A stretch of DNA of 64,000 nt from JAXHMB01 sp034521755 (GTDB lineage: Bacteria > Bacteroidota > Rhodothermia > Balneolales > Balneolaceae). Each line of letters opens with the position of its first letter. Position 1 is the first letter of the stretch. The position numbers and the translations under genes were made by a program. Below the pieces are notes generated by a model. The model worked only from the letters and a program-made list of their open reading frames with translations. It was not told where the DNA came from and made no database searches. Positions 41,605 through 50,697 of the stretch are shown here, piece after piece. Where the stretch lies: contig JAXHMB010000004.1 of NCBI GenBank assembly GCA_034521755.1, forward strand, positions 434,001 to 498,000. Reading direction: 5' to 3'.

Positions 41605-41988
41605 TTATAAGTCTTCCCACTCGATCTCAGGAGATTGTGAACCTGTAATTTGTGCACGTGCCCTGTAATTCAGGTCATAAGCACTATTAACTGCAGTAAT
41701 AGTAAAGATATTTCCAGTACCAGAAATAGAATAGGAGGCGTTTGTGTTTACAGAGTCTATCGTGAGATCTTTAAAAGTTATTCCATTAAAGTTGCCGCCA
41801 CCACCACCCAGGCTCTCTGGCGCTAAATAATATTTTTGAGCACTATTTATGGCACTTAGCATGTCATTACGTGCAGCATCTTTAACAGATGCGTCTCGAG
41901 ACTGCTCAAATGTATTAATTGCAACAACTGCAGCAATCCCAACTATAATAAAGACAAGAACTAATAATATAAGTTGTTGTTGACCCAT
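41605..41988 (-). CDS. Pilin-like small membrane protein
   Basis: A 127-residue protein with an extreme N-terminal hydrophobic helix (MGQQQLILLVLVFIIVGIAA) immediately followed by an alpha-helical continuation (NTFEQSRDASVKDAARND). This is the shape of type IV pilins or pseudopilins, but there is no leader Lys/Gly-Phe-Thr-Leu-Glu cleavage motif, only MG before QQQ. The rest is a beta-rich domain with a GGGGGN glycine loop. It could be a minor pilin, but a generic anchored beta protein is also possible. No pilus assembly genes are adjacent. Confidence 0.5.
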   Translation of the reverse strand: MGQQQLILLVLVFIIVGIAAVVAINTFEQSRDASVKDAARNDMLSAINSAQKYYLAPESLGGGGGNFNGITFKDLTIDSVNTNASYSISGTGNIFTITAVNSAYDLNYRARAQITGSQSPEIEWEDL

Positions 41989-42070
41989 ACCCTTTCCATT
42001 TTTTACCTAGATATTATAATGCTTTGCTTTTAGAAAAGGAAAAGTATTAGGAGGATATAATAATTTATGA

Positions 42071-42105
42071 TAAAAAAGCCCTTAACTTGAAGTAAGTTAA
42101 GGGCT
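42071..42105 (-). terminator. Terminator of tRNA-Asp
   Basis: On the minus strand, AGCCCTTAACTT and AAGTTAAGGGCT form a perfect 12-bp stem with a 5-base loop, then TTTTTT. It ends 17 bp after the tRNA 3' end. Confidence 0.92.
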
Positions 42106-42121
42106 GAATAGAATAAGAAAG

Positions 42122-42195
42122 CGATCCGGACGAGACTCGAACTCGCGACCTCCTGCGTGACAGGCAGGCGTTCTAACCAGCTGAACTACCGGACC
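42122..42195 (-). tRNA. tRNA-Asp (GTC)
   Basis: On the minus strand the acceptor is GGTCCGG pairing with CCGGATC, and the discriminator is G, typical of tRNA-Asp. The D-arm reads AGTTCAGCTGGTTAGAAC, the anticodon arm CCTGC-CTGTCAC-GCAGG gives anticodon GTC, and the T-arm reads TCGCGAGTTCGAGTCTCG. CCA is not encoded. A strong terminator follows. Confidence 0.97.
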
Positions 42196-42319
42196 AATTA
42201 GGAGCCCCAAATATAACCACCTTAGGCCTCACATGTCAAGCAGTAATTCATTCTTTTTTCTTAATTAATAATGAAATTGAATTTACTTAGTCGGGGAAAA
42301 GTGTTATTTAACAAGCGCT

Positions 42320-42712
42320 ATGTATCAACAGACTTTTGTACAAATATCACACGACATAAGTGTAGAGGTTAAGCCGCTCTACTTGGAGAAAGAATCTAAT
42401 GCTGTAGCTCATAAACATGTATTTGCTTACTTCATAAGTATAAAAAATATGGGCGATAAAGCAGTGCAGCTTTTAAAAAGACATTGGTTTATTGAAGACT
42501 CTGCAACCGGGAACTATGAAGTTGACGGGGAAGGTGTAATAGGAAAGAAGCCCAATATTGAGCCGGGGAAATCTCACAAATATAACAGTTTTTGTGTGCT
42601 AAAATCTTACCGGGGGAGTATGAAAGGTTATTACCTGATGGAGCGGGAAAATGGAGATAGTATTAAAGTAAAAATTCCGAAATTTTTGCTTAGTTCACAT
42701 CTTTTAAACTAA
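42320..42712 (+). CDS. apaG: ApaG-domain protein
   Basis: A 130-residue protein of the ApaG family, a fibronectin-III-like beta-sandwich once linked to Co/Mg efflux and diadenosine polyphosphate metabolism; its molecular role is uncertain. The diagnostic segments are AYFISIKNMGDKAVQLLKRHW (strand B) and EPGKSHKYNSFCVLKSYRGS, close to the family signature G-V-VG--P-L-PGE-F-Y-S. It stands alone, followed by a strong hairpin. Confidence 0.92.
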   Translation: MYQQTFVQISHDISVEVKPLYLEKESNAVAHKHVFAYFISIKNMGDKAVQLLKRHWFIEDSATGNYEVDGEGVIGKKPNIEPGKSHKYNSFCVLKSYRGSMKGYYLMERENGDSIKVKIPKFLLSSHLLN

Positions 42713-42714
42713 AG

Positions 42715-42743
42715 GAGGGCCGTAAGTATCAGTTACGGCCCTC
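42715..42743 (+). terminator. Hairpin after apaG
   Basis: GAGGGCCGTAA-gtatcag-TTACGGCCCTC is a perfect 11-bp stem just 2 bp after the stop. It lacks a long T-tract (followed by TGTCGGG), but its strength suggests a transcription end or mRNA-stability element. Confidence 0.65.
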
Positions 42744-42949
42744 TGTCGGGATGGTGATGGGATGTATCGTTAGGGATATATTTCTAACTAATAAGTTTGG
42801 TAACTATTGCGTTAGAAATTTATGTAACTGTAAAATTAACGGTATTACTATTTAATTCGTTCCTATGTAAAATATGTTTCTTTTGTAAATGTTTTATGAA
42901 AGAATTGCTGATACAGAATATATTTATCTCCGAAGATGAGCCTGTATAA

Positions 42950-43711
42950 ATGAAAAATAACAAGAATCTACAATATCTTAATGTTACAAAAATAAGCAGT
43001 CTATTTGTGCTGTTGCTAATGATTAGTGTTGTACAAAGTGCAAGAGCTCAAATGTTTTCTGTAGAAGGCGGAACCCGCCAATATAATACGCCAACTGTTT
43101 CAGGACATATAGGAATTGAACCGGTAACCTTTAAGTATATCGGAAATACCAGTGTTGGCGGGGCGGGAATTTTTGCATTTGAAGGTTCAATTATAAGGGT
43201 TAGACTTGATACGCCTAATTTACTTTTAACATTAGGCAAGGGAGGAAATATTACAAATCTGGATAACCACTCTTACCTTGATGCTGCGCTCAAAGCTCTT
43301 TTTGGTTTATCTCTTATTCGAAGTGAACAAATTCATTTGGAAATTCCCTTTCAATTAACCTCTTCATTAACTAATGTAGTTACAGATCAATTTACTGCAC
43401 AGCAAATAGAATTCCGGCAAGCAAATGTTATAGCAGGAGCGGGCCTTCGCCTGGGGGGAAGAGTGTCAGACAGGTTTCGCATTCAGCTAATAACGATTCC
43501 AAGCTATGGTTTTTCAACGGCAACCGGCGGCAGTTTTGGGGGCAGCTTATTTAAAGTAGAAGCACAAGCACGAATCTATTATGATAGAGTTTTTGGAAGT
43601 GTTGGACTAAGTGCAGGATATGATTATAGTTTCAAGAATTTTGATATTGAGGGGCAACTTTTTGACTATGAGTTGAACTCACATGGATTTTTGATAGGTG
43701 TAACTTTTTAG
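42950..43711 (+). CDS. Outer-membrane beta-barrel-like protein of unknown family
   Basis: A 253-residue protein with an N-terminal signal-like segment (LFVLLLMISVVQSARA, cut near Q). The mature part is rich in alternating hydrophobic residues and glycines (FAFEGSIIRVRL, GLRLGGRVSDRFRIQLI, FGGSLFKVEAQARIYY) and ends in a strand GFLIGVTF with a terminal Phe, the outer-membrane barrel signature. I do not recognise the family. It is 1 bp upstream of the next gene, so they are co-transcribed. Confidence 0.6.
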   Translation: MKNNKNLQYLNVTKISSLFVLLLMISVVQSARAQMFSVEGGTRQYNTPTVSGHIGIEPVTFKYIGNTSVGGAGIFAFEGSIIRVRLDTPNLLLTLGKGGNITNLDNHSYLDAALKALFGLSLIRSEQIHLEIPFQLTSSLTNVVTDQFTAQQIEFRQANVIAGAGLRLGGRVSDRFRIQLITIPSYGFSTATGGSFGGSLFKVEAQARIYYDRVFGSVGLSAGYDYSFKNFDIEGQLFDYELNSHGFLIGVTF

Positions 43712-43712
43712 C

Positions 43713-44018
43713 ATGAAACCGGACAAGCTAATTATTCAACTTGAACAACTGGTAGAGCAGGCAGGCTACACCATTCGAAAAGAACGGGGTACCTTTCGCG
43801 GAGATCACTGCGTTATTGAAGGAGACAAGCTTGTAGTATTGAATAAGAATAGGCCTGTACAGCAACAGGTGGGTCTTTTAGCTCGTGTTCTTCATCAAAA
43901 AAAGCTGGACGACATTTATATCAAACCCGCAGTCCGCAAACACCTGGAAGAGCTTTGGGATCGGTTTGAAACGTTTGAGGGAAGAGAAATTGAAGAGTTG
44001 GATATTGATCTTGAATAA
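43713..44018 (+). CDS. Small conserved hypothetical protein
   Basis: A 101-residue protein without a signal peptide or membrane segment. It is lysine/glutamate-rich (IRKERGTFRGDHCVIEGDKL, then LNKNRPVQQQVGLLARVL), with a C-terminal acidic tail EIEELDIDLE. I do not recognise the domain. It sits between the barrel protein and an MBL-fold hydrolase; the stop of this gene overlaps the MBL start, so it is probably functionally coupled to that operon. Function unknown. Confidence 0.65.
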   Translation: MKPDKLIIQLEQLVEQAGYTIRKERGTFRGDHCVIEGDKLVVLNKNRPVQQQVGLLARVLHQKKLDDIYIKPAVRKHLEELWDRFETFEGREIEELDIDLE

Positions 44019-44782
44019 TGATGAAGCTTACTTTTTTAGGCACAGGAACATCAATGGGCGTCCCCATTGCAGGCGGCTTTGGAAAAGAAAAGCTGACCGG
44101 TGACCCACGAGAAATTCGCTGGCGCTGCTCTGCCTGGATAGAAACCGAGGAAACATCCATCGTTATTGATACGGGGCCGGAATTTCGACTACAGACCCTG
44201 CGGTCGGGGATGAAGAAAATAGATCTTGTGCTTATTACCCACGAACACATGGATCACATTGCAGGATTGGACGATTTGCGCCCCTTCTGCTTGAAGCAAG
44301 ATCAAAGCCTCCCGCTTTTTACAAGCAAGTATGCAAAAGAAGCTATAAAAAGAAGATTTGAGTACATGTTTGGTCCGGACCGATATCCGGGGGCAACATC
44401 TTTAGATATGGAAGTGATATCGGAGCCCACTCAGTTTAAGGATATTACAATAACGCCCCTACCCGTTAAACATGGCAATATTGAAGTTCTGGGATTTCGA
44501 GTGAATGACATTTCTTATATCACGGATGTGAAGTCCATTCCCGATCCAACTAAAGAGCTTATCAAAGGATCTAAGCTTTTGGTGCTAAGTGGCTTGCGCT
44601 GGAAGCCGGAACACCCGACCCATATGACCATTCCTGAAGCACGTGATGTAGCAAAGGATCTGGGAATTCCTCAAACCTATCTAATTCATATGAATTCTTA
44701 TGTAAACCATGAGGAGGTCAACAAAAAGCTGCCTGATAATGTTCAGCTGGCATATGATCAACTTTCCGTAGAGATAAAATAG
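44018..44782 (+). CDS. MBL-fold metallo-hydrolase (PhnP/RNase Z-like)
   Basis: A 254-residue metallo-beta-lactamase-fold enzyme. The metal motif is LITHEHMDHIAGLDDLRPF (HxHxDH); other ligands are PVKHGNIEVLGFR, DTGPEFRLQT and a late HMNSY His. The start FLGTGTSMGVPIAGG is typical of PhnP-like phosphodiesterases and the tRNase Z-like group that hydrolyses cyclic phosphate or RNA. Its small partner upstream overlaps it. The substrate cannot be assigned. Confidence 0.88.
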   Translation: MMKLTFLGTGTSMGVPIAGGFGKEKLTGDPREIRWRCSAWIETEETSIVIDTGPEFRLQTLRSGMKKIDLVLITHEHMDHIAGLDDLRPFCLKQDQSLPLFTSKYAKEAIKRRFEYMFGPDRYPGATSLDMEVISEPTQFKDITITPLPVKHGNIEVLGFRVNDISYITDVKSIPDPTKELIKGSKLLVLSGLRWKPEHPTHMTIPEARDVAKDLGIPQTYLIHMNSYVNHEEVNKKLPDNVQLAYDQLSVEIK

Positions 44783-45868
44783 CTACAAAAATTTCTGTGT
44801 TTCTTTTTTCTTTTTTAAAGATTCGACAACCTGCCTTACATCTTGCGCTTGGTCCAGGTTACAAACCAGAATAGCATCATCAGTTTCAACTATGGCCAGG
44901 TTTTCAACACCAACCAATGCAATTACTTTCCCGCTTTCACTATGAATAAGATTATCTGAAGCATTAACCAATTCCGGCCATTCGGTCTGTGTCACATTTC
45001 CTTGCTCATCCTTTTCACGAAGCTCATAAACAGCATTCCAGCTTCCAACATCGTTCCAACCAATTTCACCGGGCACTACAAAAACGCGATCGGCTTGCTC
45101 CATAATGCCATAATCGATAGAAACAGAAGAACAAGCATGGTAAAACCGGCTGATGGCGTTCTCTTCCTGGTCGCTTCCAATTTTTGGATTCAGTTCTTTA
45201 ATATTTTTATAAATTTCAGGAAGGTGGTTTTTGAACTCATCAATAATAGTAGAAGCTTTCCATACAAACATGCCGCTGTTCCATAAAAAGTTACCGGCAC
45301 TGATAAAGGCTTTTGCTGTGACCGCATCCGGTTTTTCGCGGAATTGTACAACATGATTGACTTCATTTCCTTTTATGTTATTGCCAGAGCCTGTTTCACA
45401 TTCAATATATCCGTAACCGGTTTCCGGATGGGATGGCTTTATGCCAATAGTAATAAGACTACCTTTATCCTCTGCTTTCTCCTCGGCGGTTTTCACGATA
45501 GAAAGAAAGGTCTTCGAATCATTGATCAGATGATCTGCCGGGAGTACCAGCATGGTTCCTTCTGGATCTGTCTTTTGAATTAAAGCAGCGGCAAGAGCTA
45601 CACACGGAGCTGTATTTTTTGCTACCGGCTCACCAATAATATTATTTTTTGGAACATCAGGAAGCTGATCTGCTACCAGGTCTACATATTTTTCATTAGT
45701 GATCACCCAGATTCTTTCAGAAGGGACAAGTGGATCAATCCTGTCGGCGGTGGCCTGTAGCATGGTTCGTTTCCCAAAAATATTTAGAAATTGTTTGGGT
45801 TTTTTTTGTGTGCTACGCGGCCAAAAACGAGTTCCCGACCCCCCGGCCATGATTACAGCATGAAGCAT
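44783..45868 (-). CDS. manC: Mannose-1-phosphate guanylyltransferase
   Basis: A 361-residue nucleotidyltransferase that makes GDP-mannose from GTP and mannose-1-phosphate for surface polysaccharides. It starts MLHAVIMAGGSGTRFWPRST, the nucleotide-binding signature, and continues KKPKQFLNIFG and LPADHLI with catalytic-region Asp. FREKP is the sugar-phosphate-binding motif. The C-terminal phosphomannose-isomerase domain of bifunctional enzymes is absent, so this is the short monofunctional form. It converges with the MBL gene, with no space between the stops. Confidence 0.92.
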   Translation of the reverse strand: MLHAVIMAGGSGTRFWPRSTQKKPKQFLNIFGKRTMLQATADRIDPLVPSERIWVITNEKYVDLVADQLPDVPKNNIIGEPVAKNTAPCVALAAALIQKTDPEGTMLVLPADHLINDSKTFLSIVKTAEEKAEDKGSLITIGIKPSHPETGYGYIECETGSGNNIKGNEVNHVVQFREKPDAVTAKAFISAGNFLWNSGMFVWKASTIIDEFKNHLPEIYKNIKELNPKIGSDQEENAISRFYHACSSVSIDYGIMEQADRVFVVPGEIGWNDVGSWNAVYELREKDEQGNVTQTEWPELVNASDNLIHSESGKVIALVGVENLAIVETDDAILVCNLDQAQDVRQVVESLKKKKETQKFL

Positions 45869-45942
45869 AAAGACAATGTTGAGTTTTGAATTGTAGATAT
45901 TGCATTGAAAGGTAGCGAATTATCAGTGAAGATAGAAAGCTG

Positions 45943-47031
45943 CTACTCTTCAATGGGTTCAACAGTACGTTCCACTTTGGTAAGCGTAAAGCTAAAGGTA
46001 GATCCGACGTTTGGGGTGCTCTCTACAAAAAATTCTTCTCCATGTGCTTCCATGATATGTTTTACAATGGCCAGCCCCAACCCTGTACCACCTTTCTCAC
46101 GAGAACGCGATTTGTCTATCCGGAAAAAACGCTCAGTCACCCGGTCAATATACTGTTGCTCAATACCAATGCCGGTATCCTCTACAAAAACCAACACCCG
46201 GTGGTTGTCTTTTGAATAGTCCTTGAATCCAACAGTAACGGACCCATCCTGACGATTATATTTTATGGCATTTTCGATGAGGTTACCAAGTACTTGCTTA
46301 ATTTGATTGCGGTCGGCCTTGACAAGCAGATTCTTATCGAGATCATCTATATTGATCTCCACATTTTCTTTTTGGGCTTTATGCTGCAGGCTTTCAACTA
46401 CATCGGTGATAATATCACTAAGATAAATATCTTGAACTTCTGATTTCAACTCTCCGGTCTCCAGCTTTGAAATCTCCATGAGATCTTTGGTCAGAACAAT
46501 AAGCCTGTTGATATTACGCATTGCTTTTTTTAGAAACTGGCGGTTTACATCCTCGTCATCAATTGCGCCGTTAAGTAATGTTTCTACAAATCCCTGAATG
46601 GCAAATATGGGTGTTTTAAGCTCGTGTGAGATATCTCCGATAAATTCTTTTCGGTAATTTTCTATACGGTTGAGCCGCTGTATTTCGCGTTCTACTGTTT
46701 TGCTTGCGCGAATAGATTGCTTAACAAGATAATCGAGCTCGTCACGGTTGGCCGGCGACAGATTTTCATAGTCCTCGAATCGCTTCCGGGCTATGTTTCG
46801 GCTGATGCGGTTGAGCGTTTCCAGCCGGGAAAACTGCACTTTATAAATAGTAAGATAAACCAATACGAACGAAGTAAAAAAGAGCGCGGCGGCATGAGAA
46901 AGGGAGTTGCTGAGCGCAGCATCAAAAAAGAACACAGAAATAGCTACATCGGCACCCCCGATGGACAGCCCCGCAAGCAAAGCACTTCGAAAAGCCAGAC
47001 GGGATTTTCGCTTAAATAGCTTTTTAATCAT
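45943..47031 (-). CDS. PhoR-like sensor histidine kinase
   Basis: A 362-residue membrane sensor with two transmembrane segments (about 14-36 and 45-64), a short periplasmic loop, and no obvious HAMP. The dimerisation domain contains the phospho-acceptor H136 in FIGDISHELKTPIFAIQGF. The HATPase domain shows NLIENAIKYNRQDG (N box), DTGIGIEQQYIDRVTERFFR (G1/F) and GGTGLGLAIVKHIM (G2). It overlaps its response regulator by four bases (ATGA), so they are a coupled pair. Signal unknown; the resemblance to PhoR suggests phosphate or envelope stress. Confidence 0.93.
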   Translation of the reverse strand: MIKKLFKRKSRLAFRSALLAGLSIGGADVAISVFFFDAALSNSLSHAAALFFTSFVLVYLTIYKVQFSRLETLNRISRNIARKRFEDYENLSPANRDELDYLVKQSIRASKTVEREIQRLNRIENYRKEFIGDISHELKTPIFAIQGFVETLLNGAIDDEDVNRQFLKKAMRNINRLIVLTKDLMEISKLETGELKSEVQDIYLSDIITDVVESLQHKAQKENVEINIDDLDKNLLVKADRNQIKQVLGNLIENAIKYNRQDGSVTVGFKDYSKDNHRVLVFVEDTGIGIEQQYIDRVTERFFRIDKSRSREKGGTGLGLAIVKHIMEAHGEEFFVESTPNVGSTFSFTLTKVERTVEPIEE

Positions 47032-47708
47032 TCTTTAAAACGATAACCAACACCTTTTACAGTTTCAATGTACTCATCCCCCAGTTTTTCACGAATCTTG
47101 CGGACGTGTACATCAATAGTTCTATCAACAACGTAAATATTATCGCCCCAAACCTGGTTAAGTAGGGTCTGACGATCCATTACGCGACCTTTCTTGCTGG
47201 CAAGAAAGAATAAGAGTTCAAACTCTTTGCGGGGCAGGTGATACTCTTCATCACCTTTAGTTACAATATACCGGTCTTTGTCGATTTCAATATCGTGAAC
47301 TTCGATGCGATTAGTTGGCTCTTTGATTTCTTCAACCCTGCGTAGTACCGCTTTGATTCTGGATATGAGCTTAGTGGTGCTTATGGGTTTTGTAATATAA
47401 TCATCTCCTCCCTTGTTGAGGCCTTCGACCTCTGTTTTTTCATCGCCGCGTGCTGTAAGAAAAATGACGGGAATACGTCGCAAATCATCATCATCACGCA
47501 TAATTTCTACGGCTTCCATCCCATCCATAACGGGCATCATAATATCGAGGAGCATAAGGTCCGGCGAATGCTTCCGTGCCATTTCAATGCCTTCTTTGCC
47601 ATCTTCAGCTTTAAGTACCTCAAATCCCTCTTTCTTAAGGTTGTATTCAATCAGGTCTAAAAGGTCCTGTTCGTCATCAACTACGAGAATGGTTTGCTTG
47701 TCAGCCAA
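47028..47708 (-). CDS. PhoB/OmpR-family response regulator
   Basis: A 226-residue DNA-binding regulator. The receiver (1-120) has DDEQD near residue 11, the phospho-acceptor D55 in LMLLDIMMP and the Lys in YITKPIS. A winged-helix OmpR-type domain (about 130-226) has LPRKEFELLFFLASKKG and VDVHVRKIREKLGDEYI-type segments with VKGVGYRF at the end, matching PhoB. It is upstream of its kinase on the minus strand, with overlapping stop and start. Confidence 0.94.
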   Translation of the reverse strand: MADKQTILVVDDEQDLLDLIEYNLKKEGFEVLKAEDGKEGIEMARKHSPDLMLLDIMMPVMDGMEAVEIMRDDDDLRRIPVIFLTARGDEKTEVEGLNKGGDDYITKPISTTKLISRIKAVLRRVEEIKEPTNRIEVHDIEIDKDRYIVTKGDEEYHLPRKEFELLFFLASKKGRVMDRQTLLNQVWGDNIYVVDRTIDVHVRKIREKLGDEYIETVKGVGYRFKE

Positions 47709-47825
47709 AATATATTGGTTTGTTATATATGAGAAGCTATAGTAACGTAATGTCTACCTTAGCATTAAGCAGTAATAGTACGAAGAAGGGGGTGCAAATT
47801 AAACCAGAACCCCGTTAAATAATTG

Positions 47826-48425
47826 TTATCTCTTTAGCTGTTTTAGTGATTTTTTTACCAGTTTTTGTACGTCATCAACATCATTATTACGGGCTGCTGC
47901 AATCACCGCTTTTTCAGAATCACGCTTTTTAAAGCCCAATGATTCCAGTGCAGAAATAGCCTCTTCTTTCAGGCTGCCGGAAACAGACGTGCCGGTATCC
48001 GAGGTACCTGAGGTAGTTGAAATTTCTGCCATTTTATCCTTGAGTTCCAGAATCATGCGTTCGGCTGTTTTTTTCCCAATGCCGGTGATCTGTGTGAGTG
48101 CGGCCTTGTCTGATTGTATTACCGCGTCAATAATTTGGGCAGCCGGGAGGCCGGATAAAATAGTAAGACCCAGCTTCGGCCCTACTCCTTTTACAGTAAT
48201 AAGCAGTTCAAAAAGCTCCTTTTCATCGGAGGAAAAAAAACCAAAGAGGCGCTGGTCGTTGTCGGTAAAATGATGGTGAATCAACAGCTGCATGTCGGTG
48301 CCTTCTTTGGGTAGCTCTTCGTATGTGAGTGTAGAAATTTCCACATGGTATCCAACATCATTGACATCCAGAATGAGATAATCAGTGGCTTTCTCTGCAA
48401 GTTTTCCTTTAAGATATGCTATCAT
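47826..48425 (-). CDS. ruvA: Holliday junction branch-migration protein RuvA
   Basis: A 199-residue protein that binds four-way junctions and loads RuvB. The N-terminal OB fold starts MIAYLKGKLAEKATDY and has VNDVGYHVEIS; the double HhH region follows with LITVKGVGPKLGLTILSGL and ITGIGKKTAERMILELKDK. The C-terminal domain III (about 150-199) contains EEAISALESLGFKKRDSEK, which contacts RuvB. It is 12 bp downstream of ruvC, so they form an operon. RuvB is not in the window. Confidence 0.96.
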   Translation of the reverse strand: MIAYLKGKLAEKATDYLILDVNDVGYHVEISTLTYEELPKEGTDMQLLIHHHFTDNDQRLFGFFSSDEKELFELLITVKGVGPKLGLTILSGLPAAQIIDAVIQSDKAALTQITGIGKKTAERMILELKDKMAEISTTSGTSDTGTSVSGSLKEEAISALESLGFKKRDSEKAVIAAARNNDVDDVQKLVKKSLKQLKR

Positions 48426-48437
48426 AGAAGTTCTAAA

Positions 48438-49019
48438 TTAGTCTTTAATGCGGTCAGGGTTTTCGGCAATAAACTGCTCCCAGCTTGACTTACTGCTATT
48501 CTGGTGCAACTTTTTCTTTGATGATGTTTGCTGACCGCCAAGCACATTATTTTTCATCAGATGGCACCACGCCACAGCCAGTGCATCAGTTGCATCTTTA
48601 GAAAGCTTTTCATCTGGCAGTGTTACCATTTTGCGGAGCATAAATGCCACTTGCTCTTTGCTGGCGTTTCCGTTACCGGTGATAGATTTTTTTACTTGCT
48701 TGGGATAATATTCGGCGACCGGAATTCCGGCATTGGTAATAGCCAGCATAGCAGCTGCTTGTGCCCGGCCAAGTTTAAGCATAGCAAGCGGGTCAACTCC
48801 GTATACAGGAGTTTCAACCGCGCAGGAAGTTGGACTGCAAGATTTAATAATCTTTGTAATCTGTTCAAAAATATGCTGCAGGCGATCGGAGTGGTCGTCC
48901 ATATGGGCCAAAGAGATGGTATCACATCGGAGGGCTTTGAGCACGCCATCTTCTTCTGTCAAAATAGAAAAGCCGGTATTGCGTGAACCTGGATCAATTC
49001 CAAGAATGATGTCAGCCAT
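48438..49019 (-). CDS. ruvC: Crossover junction endodeoxyribonuclease RuvC
   Basis: A 193-residue Holliday-junction resolvase. I chose the ATG at 49019 (MADIILGIDPGSRNTGFSIL) because the RuvC fold begins there; a longer in-frame ORF upstream to 49100 has no family similarity. The first catalytic Asp is in GIDPGS, then the Glu in AVETPVYG and the late Asp pair near DATDALAVAWCH. These are the DEDD metal ligands. It cleaves junctions handled by RuvAB. It precedes ruvA. Confidence 0.95.
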   Translation of the reverse strand: MADIILGIDPGSRNTGFSILTEEDGVLKALRCDTISLAHMDDHSDRLQHIFEQITKIIKSCSPTSCAVETPVYGVDPLAMLKLGRAQAAAMLAITNAGIPVAEYYPKQVKKSITGNGNASKEQVAFMLRKMVTLPDEKLSKDATDALAVAWCHLMKNNVLGGQQTSSKKKLHQNSSKSSWEQFIAENPDRIKD

Positions 49020-49082
49020 TGCCGTATATATTAGCTTGTTTTTCTTCAATATAATGGATTGCTGAAACCATTCCATAACCAA

Positions 49083-49114
49083 AATAAAAAAGCTCCGCAT
49101 GCCTGCGGAGCTTT
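49083..49114 (-). terminator. Terminator of the AGCS symporter gene
   Basis: On the minus strand AAAGCTCCGCA-ggca-TGCGGAGCTTT is a perfect 11-bp stem followed by a T-rich run. It is 175 bp after the symporter stop and 70 bp before ruvC. Confidence 0.9.
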
Positions 49115-49289
49115 AAAAAGGTTATCTATGCTTAGAAAGCTACTTTATCAGGTAGCGATCTTTTCAAGTCAAAAATACTGTAATAATTTCTTGTAGAAAT
49201 TACCGCATCATTAACACTAGATTACTATACGTGCAGCGCATCGTTCTATTGTCCAAAAGTTGTAAAAAAGTGTGATAAGGCTTTAAAGA

Positions 49290-50627
49290 TTACTTATACG
49301 TTTTAAACGTATCTATCCGGCTAAAGTAATCTTTGGCAGCGGCTTTAACTTTGGGTGCAAGGAGCAGGGCTACGGTCATCGTTGGAATGGCCATAACTGC
49401 GTACATGCCATCAATCAGGTTAATTACAGCGGAGATGGTGGTTACCGATCCAAAAATGATGGACACCACGTAAAAGTAGTTGTAATATTTTTGTTTGTCA
49501 GCACCGACCAGGAAGCCAAAGCACTTAGTGCCATAGTAGGAATAGGTAAAGAGTGAGCTGAAGGCAAAAACGGCCACACATAAAATAAGCAGGTAGGGTC
49601 CTATGGGACCCAGTGCTTCTCCAAAAGCAGCGGAGGTCAATGCAATACCATTTTCATCACCTGTCTTCCAAACACCGGTTACTAAAATTGAAAGTGCTGT
49701 TAATGAACATACTAACAGGGTATCAATAGCAGGACCCATCATAGCAACTAACCCTTCGCGAACGGGCTCCTTGGTTTTGGCAGCCCCGTGGGCCAGTGTA
49801 GCTGTACCAATTCCTGCTTCATTGGAGAATGCAGCGCGTTTAAAACCGGTGATGATGATTTGTCCAACTGCACCCCCAAGTACTGCATTGGCAGAAAAGG
49901 CGTCGGTGACAATCAGTTTTAGGTAGTAGGGGAGCACATCTATATGAATAGCTAAAATAGTTAGCACAATACCCATGTACAGTACTACCATGGCAGGAAC
50001 CATACGTGAGGCTACTTTACCAATACGCTTGATGCCTCCAAAAATTACCAGGGAAACAATCAACAGAATAACAACCCCGGTAATAAAATCGCCGCCAAAA
50101 TGTGCCTGTTCTGTTACCCAGCCGTTGGGGATGTATACAATTTCGCGCAGAGCCTGGGTAAGTTGATTGGCTTGGAAAATAGGCAATGGACCAAACAATC
50201 CGGCAACAGCAAAAAGCATCGCCAAGGGCTTCCATTTTTTTCCAAGTCCTTCTACTATCATATACATGGTGCCGCCCTGTATATCACCGGCACTGTCTTT
50301 TCCTCGATACATAATAGAAAGCGTACAGGTAAAGAACTTGGTAGCCATGCCCACGAAAGCACTAACCCACATCCAAAAAACAGCACCTGGGCCACCCATG
50401 GCAATAGCTACTGCTACCCCGCTGATGTTTCCAAGTCCAACAGTTGCTGCCAGGGCACTGGAAAGCGCTTCAAAGTGGTTGATGTCGCCCGGATCATCCG
50501 GGTCATCATACTTGCCACGAAGAACTTCAATGGCATGTCTGAAATAACGAAAGGGAGTGAATCCAGAATAAATCATGAAAAAGATACCGCCGCCGCATAG
50601 GAGTACGACAAGCGGTGTCCCCCACAT
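49290..50627 (-). CDS. Alanine/glycine:cation symporter (AGCS family)
   Basis: A 445-residue inner-membrane Na+-coupled amino-acid carrier with about 10-11 helices. Family blocks are GDINHFEALSSALAATVGLGN (the AGCS signature), GISGVAVAIAMGGPGAVFWMW, GTATLAHGAAKTKEPVREG and AFSSLFTYSYYG. The annotated start is the ATG at 50627 (MWGTPLVVLLCGGG), but homologues usually have 15 extra residues. In-frame codons upstream (LELLEQLLAAFSSF) fit that, with only a CTG as a possible initiator at 50669, so the start is uncertain. It is a single gene. Confidence 0.9.
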   Translation of the reverse strand: MWGTPLVVLLCGGGIFFMIYSGFTPFRYFRHAIEVLRGKYDDPDDPGDINHFEALSSALAATVGLGNISGVAVAIAMGGPGAVFWMWVSAFVGMATKFFTCTLSIMYRGKDSAGDIQGGTMYMIVEGLGKKWKPLAMLFAVAGLFGPLPIFQANQLTQALREIVYIPNGWVTEQAHFGGDFITGVVILLIVSLVIFGGIKRIGKVASRMVPAMVVLYMGIVLTILAIHIDVLPYYLKLIVTDAFSANAVLGGAVGQIIITGFKRAAFSNEAGIGTATLAHGAAKTKEPVREGLVAMMGPAIDTLLVCSLTALSILVTGVWKTGDENGIALTSAAFGEALGPIGPYLLILCVAVFAFSSLFTYSYYGTKCFGFLVGADKQKYYNYFYVVSIIFGSVTTISAVINLIDGMYAVMAIPTMTVALLLAPKVKAAAKDYFSRIDTFKTYK

Positions 50628-50697
50628 AAAGCTGGAAAAAGCAGCTAAAAGTTGTTCGAGTAGTTCCAGGGTTCTGTCCGTTTAGTTATAATTAGTT

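Noticed and set aside
48438..49100. Longer RuvC start at 49100
   Set aside because: The 27 extra residues lack family similarity and the first of them overlap the symporter terminator region; MADIILGIDPG at 49019 is the normal RuvC start.
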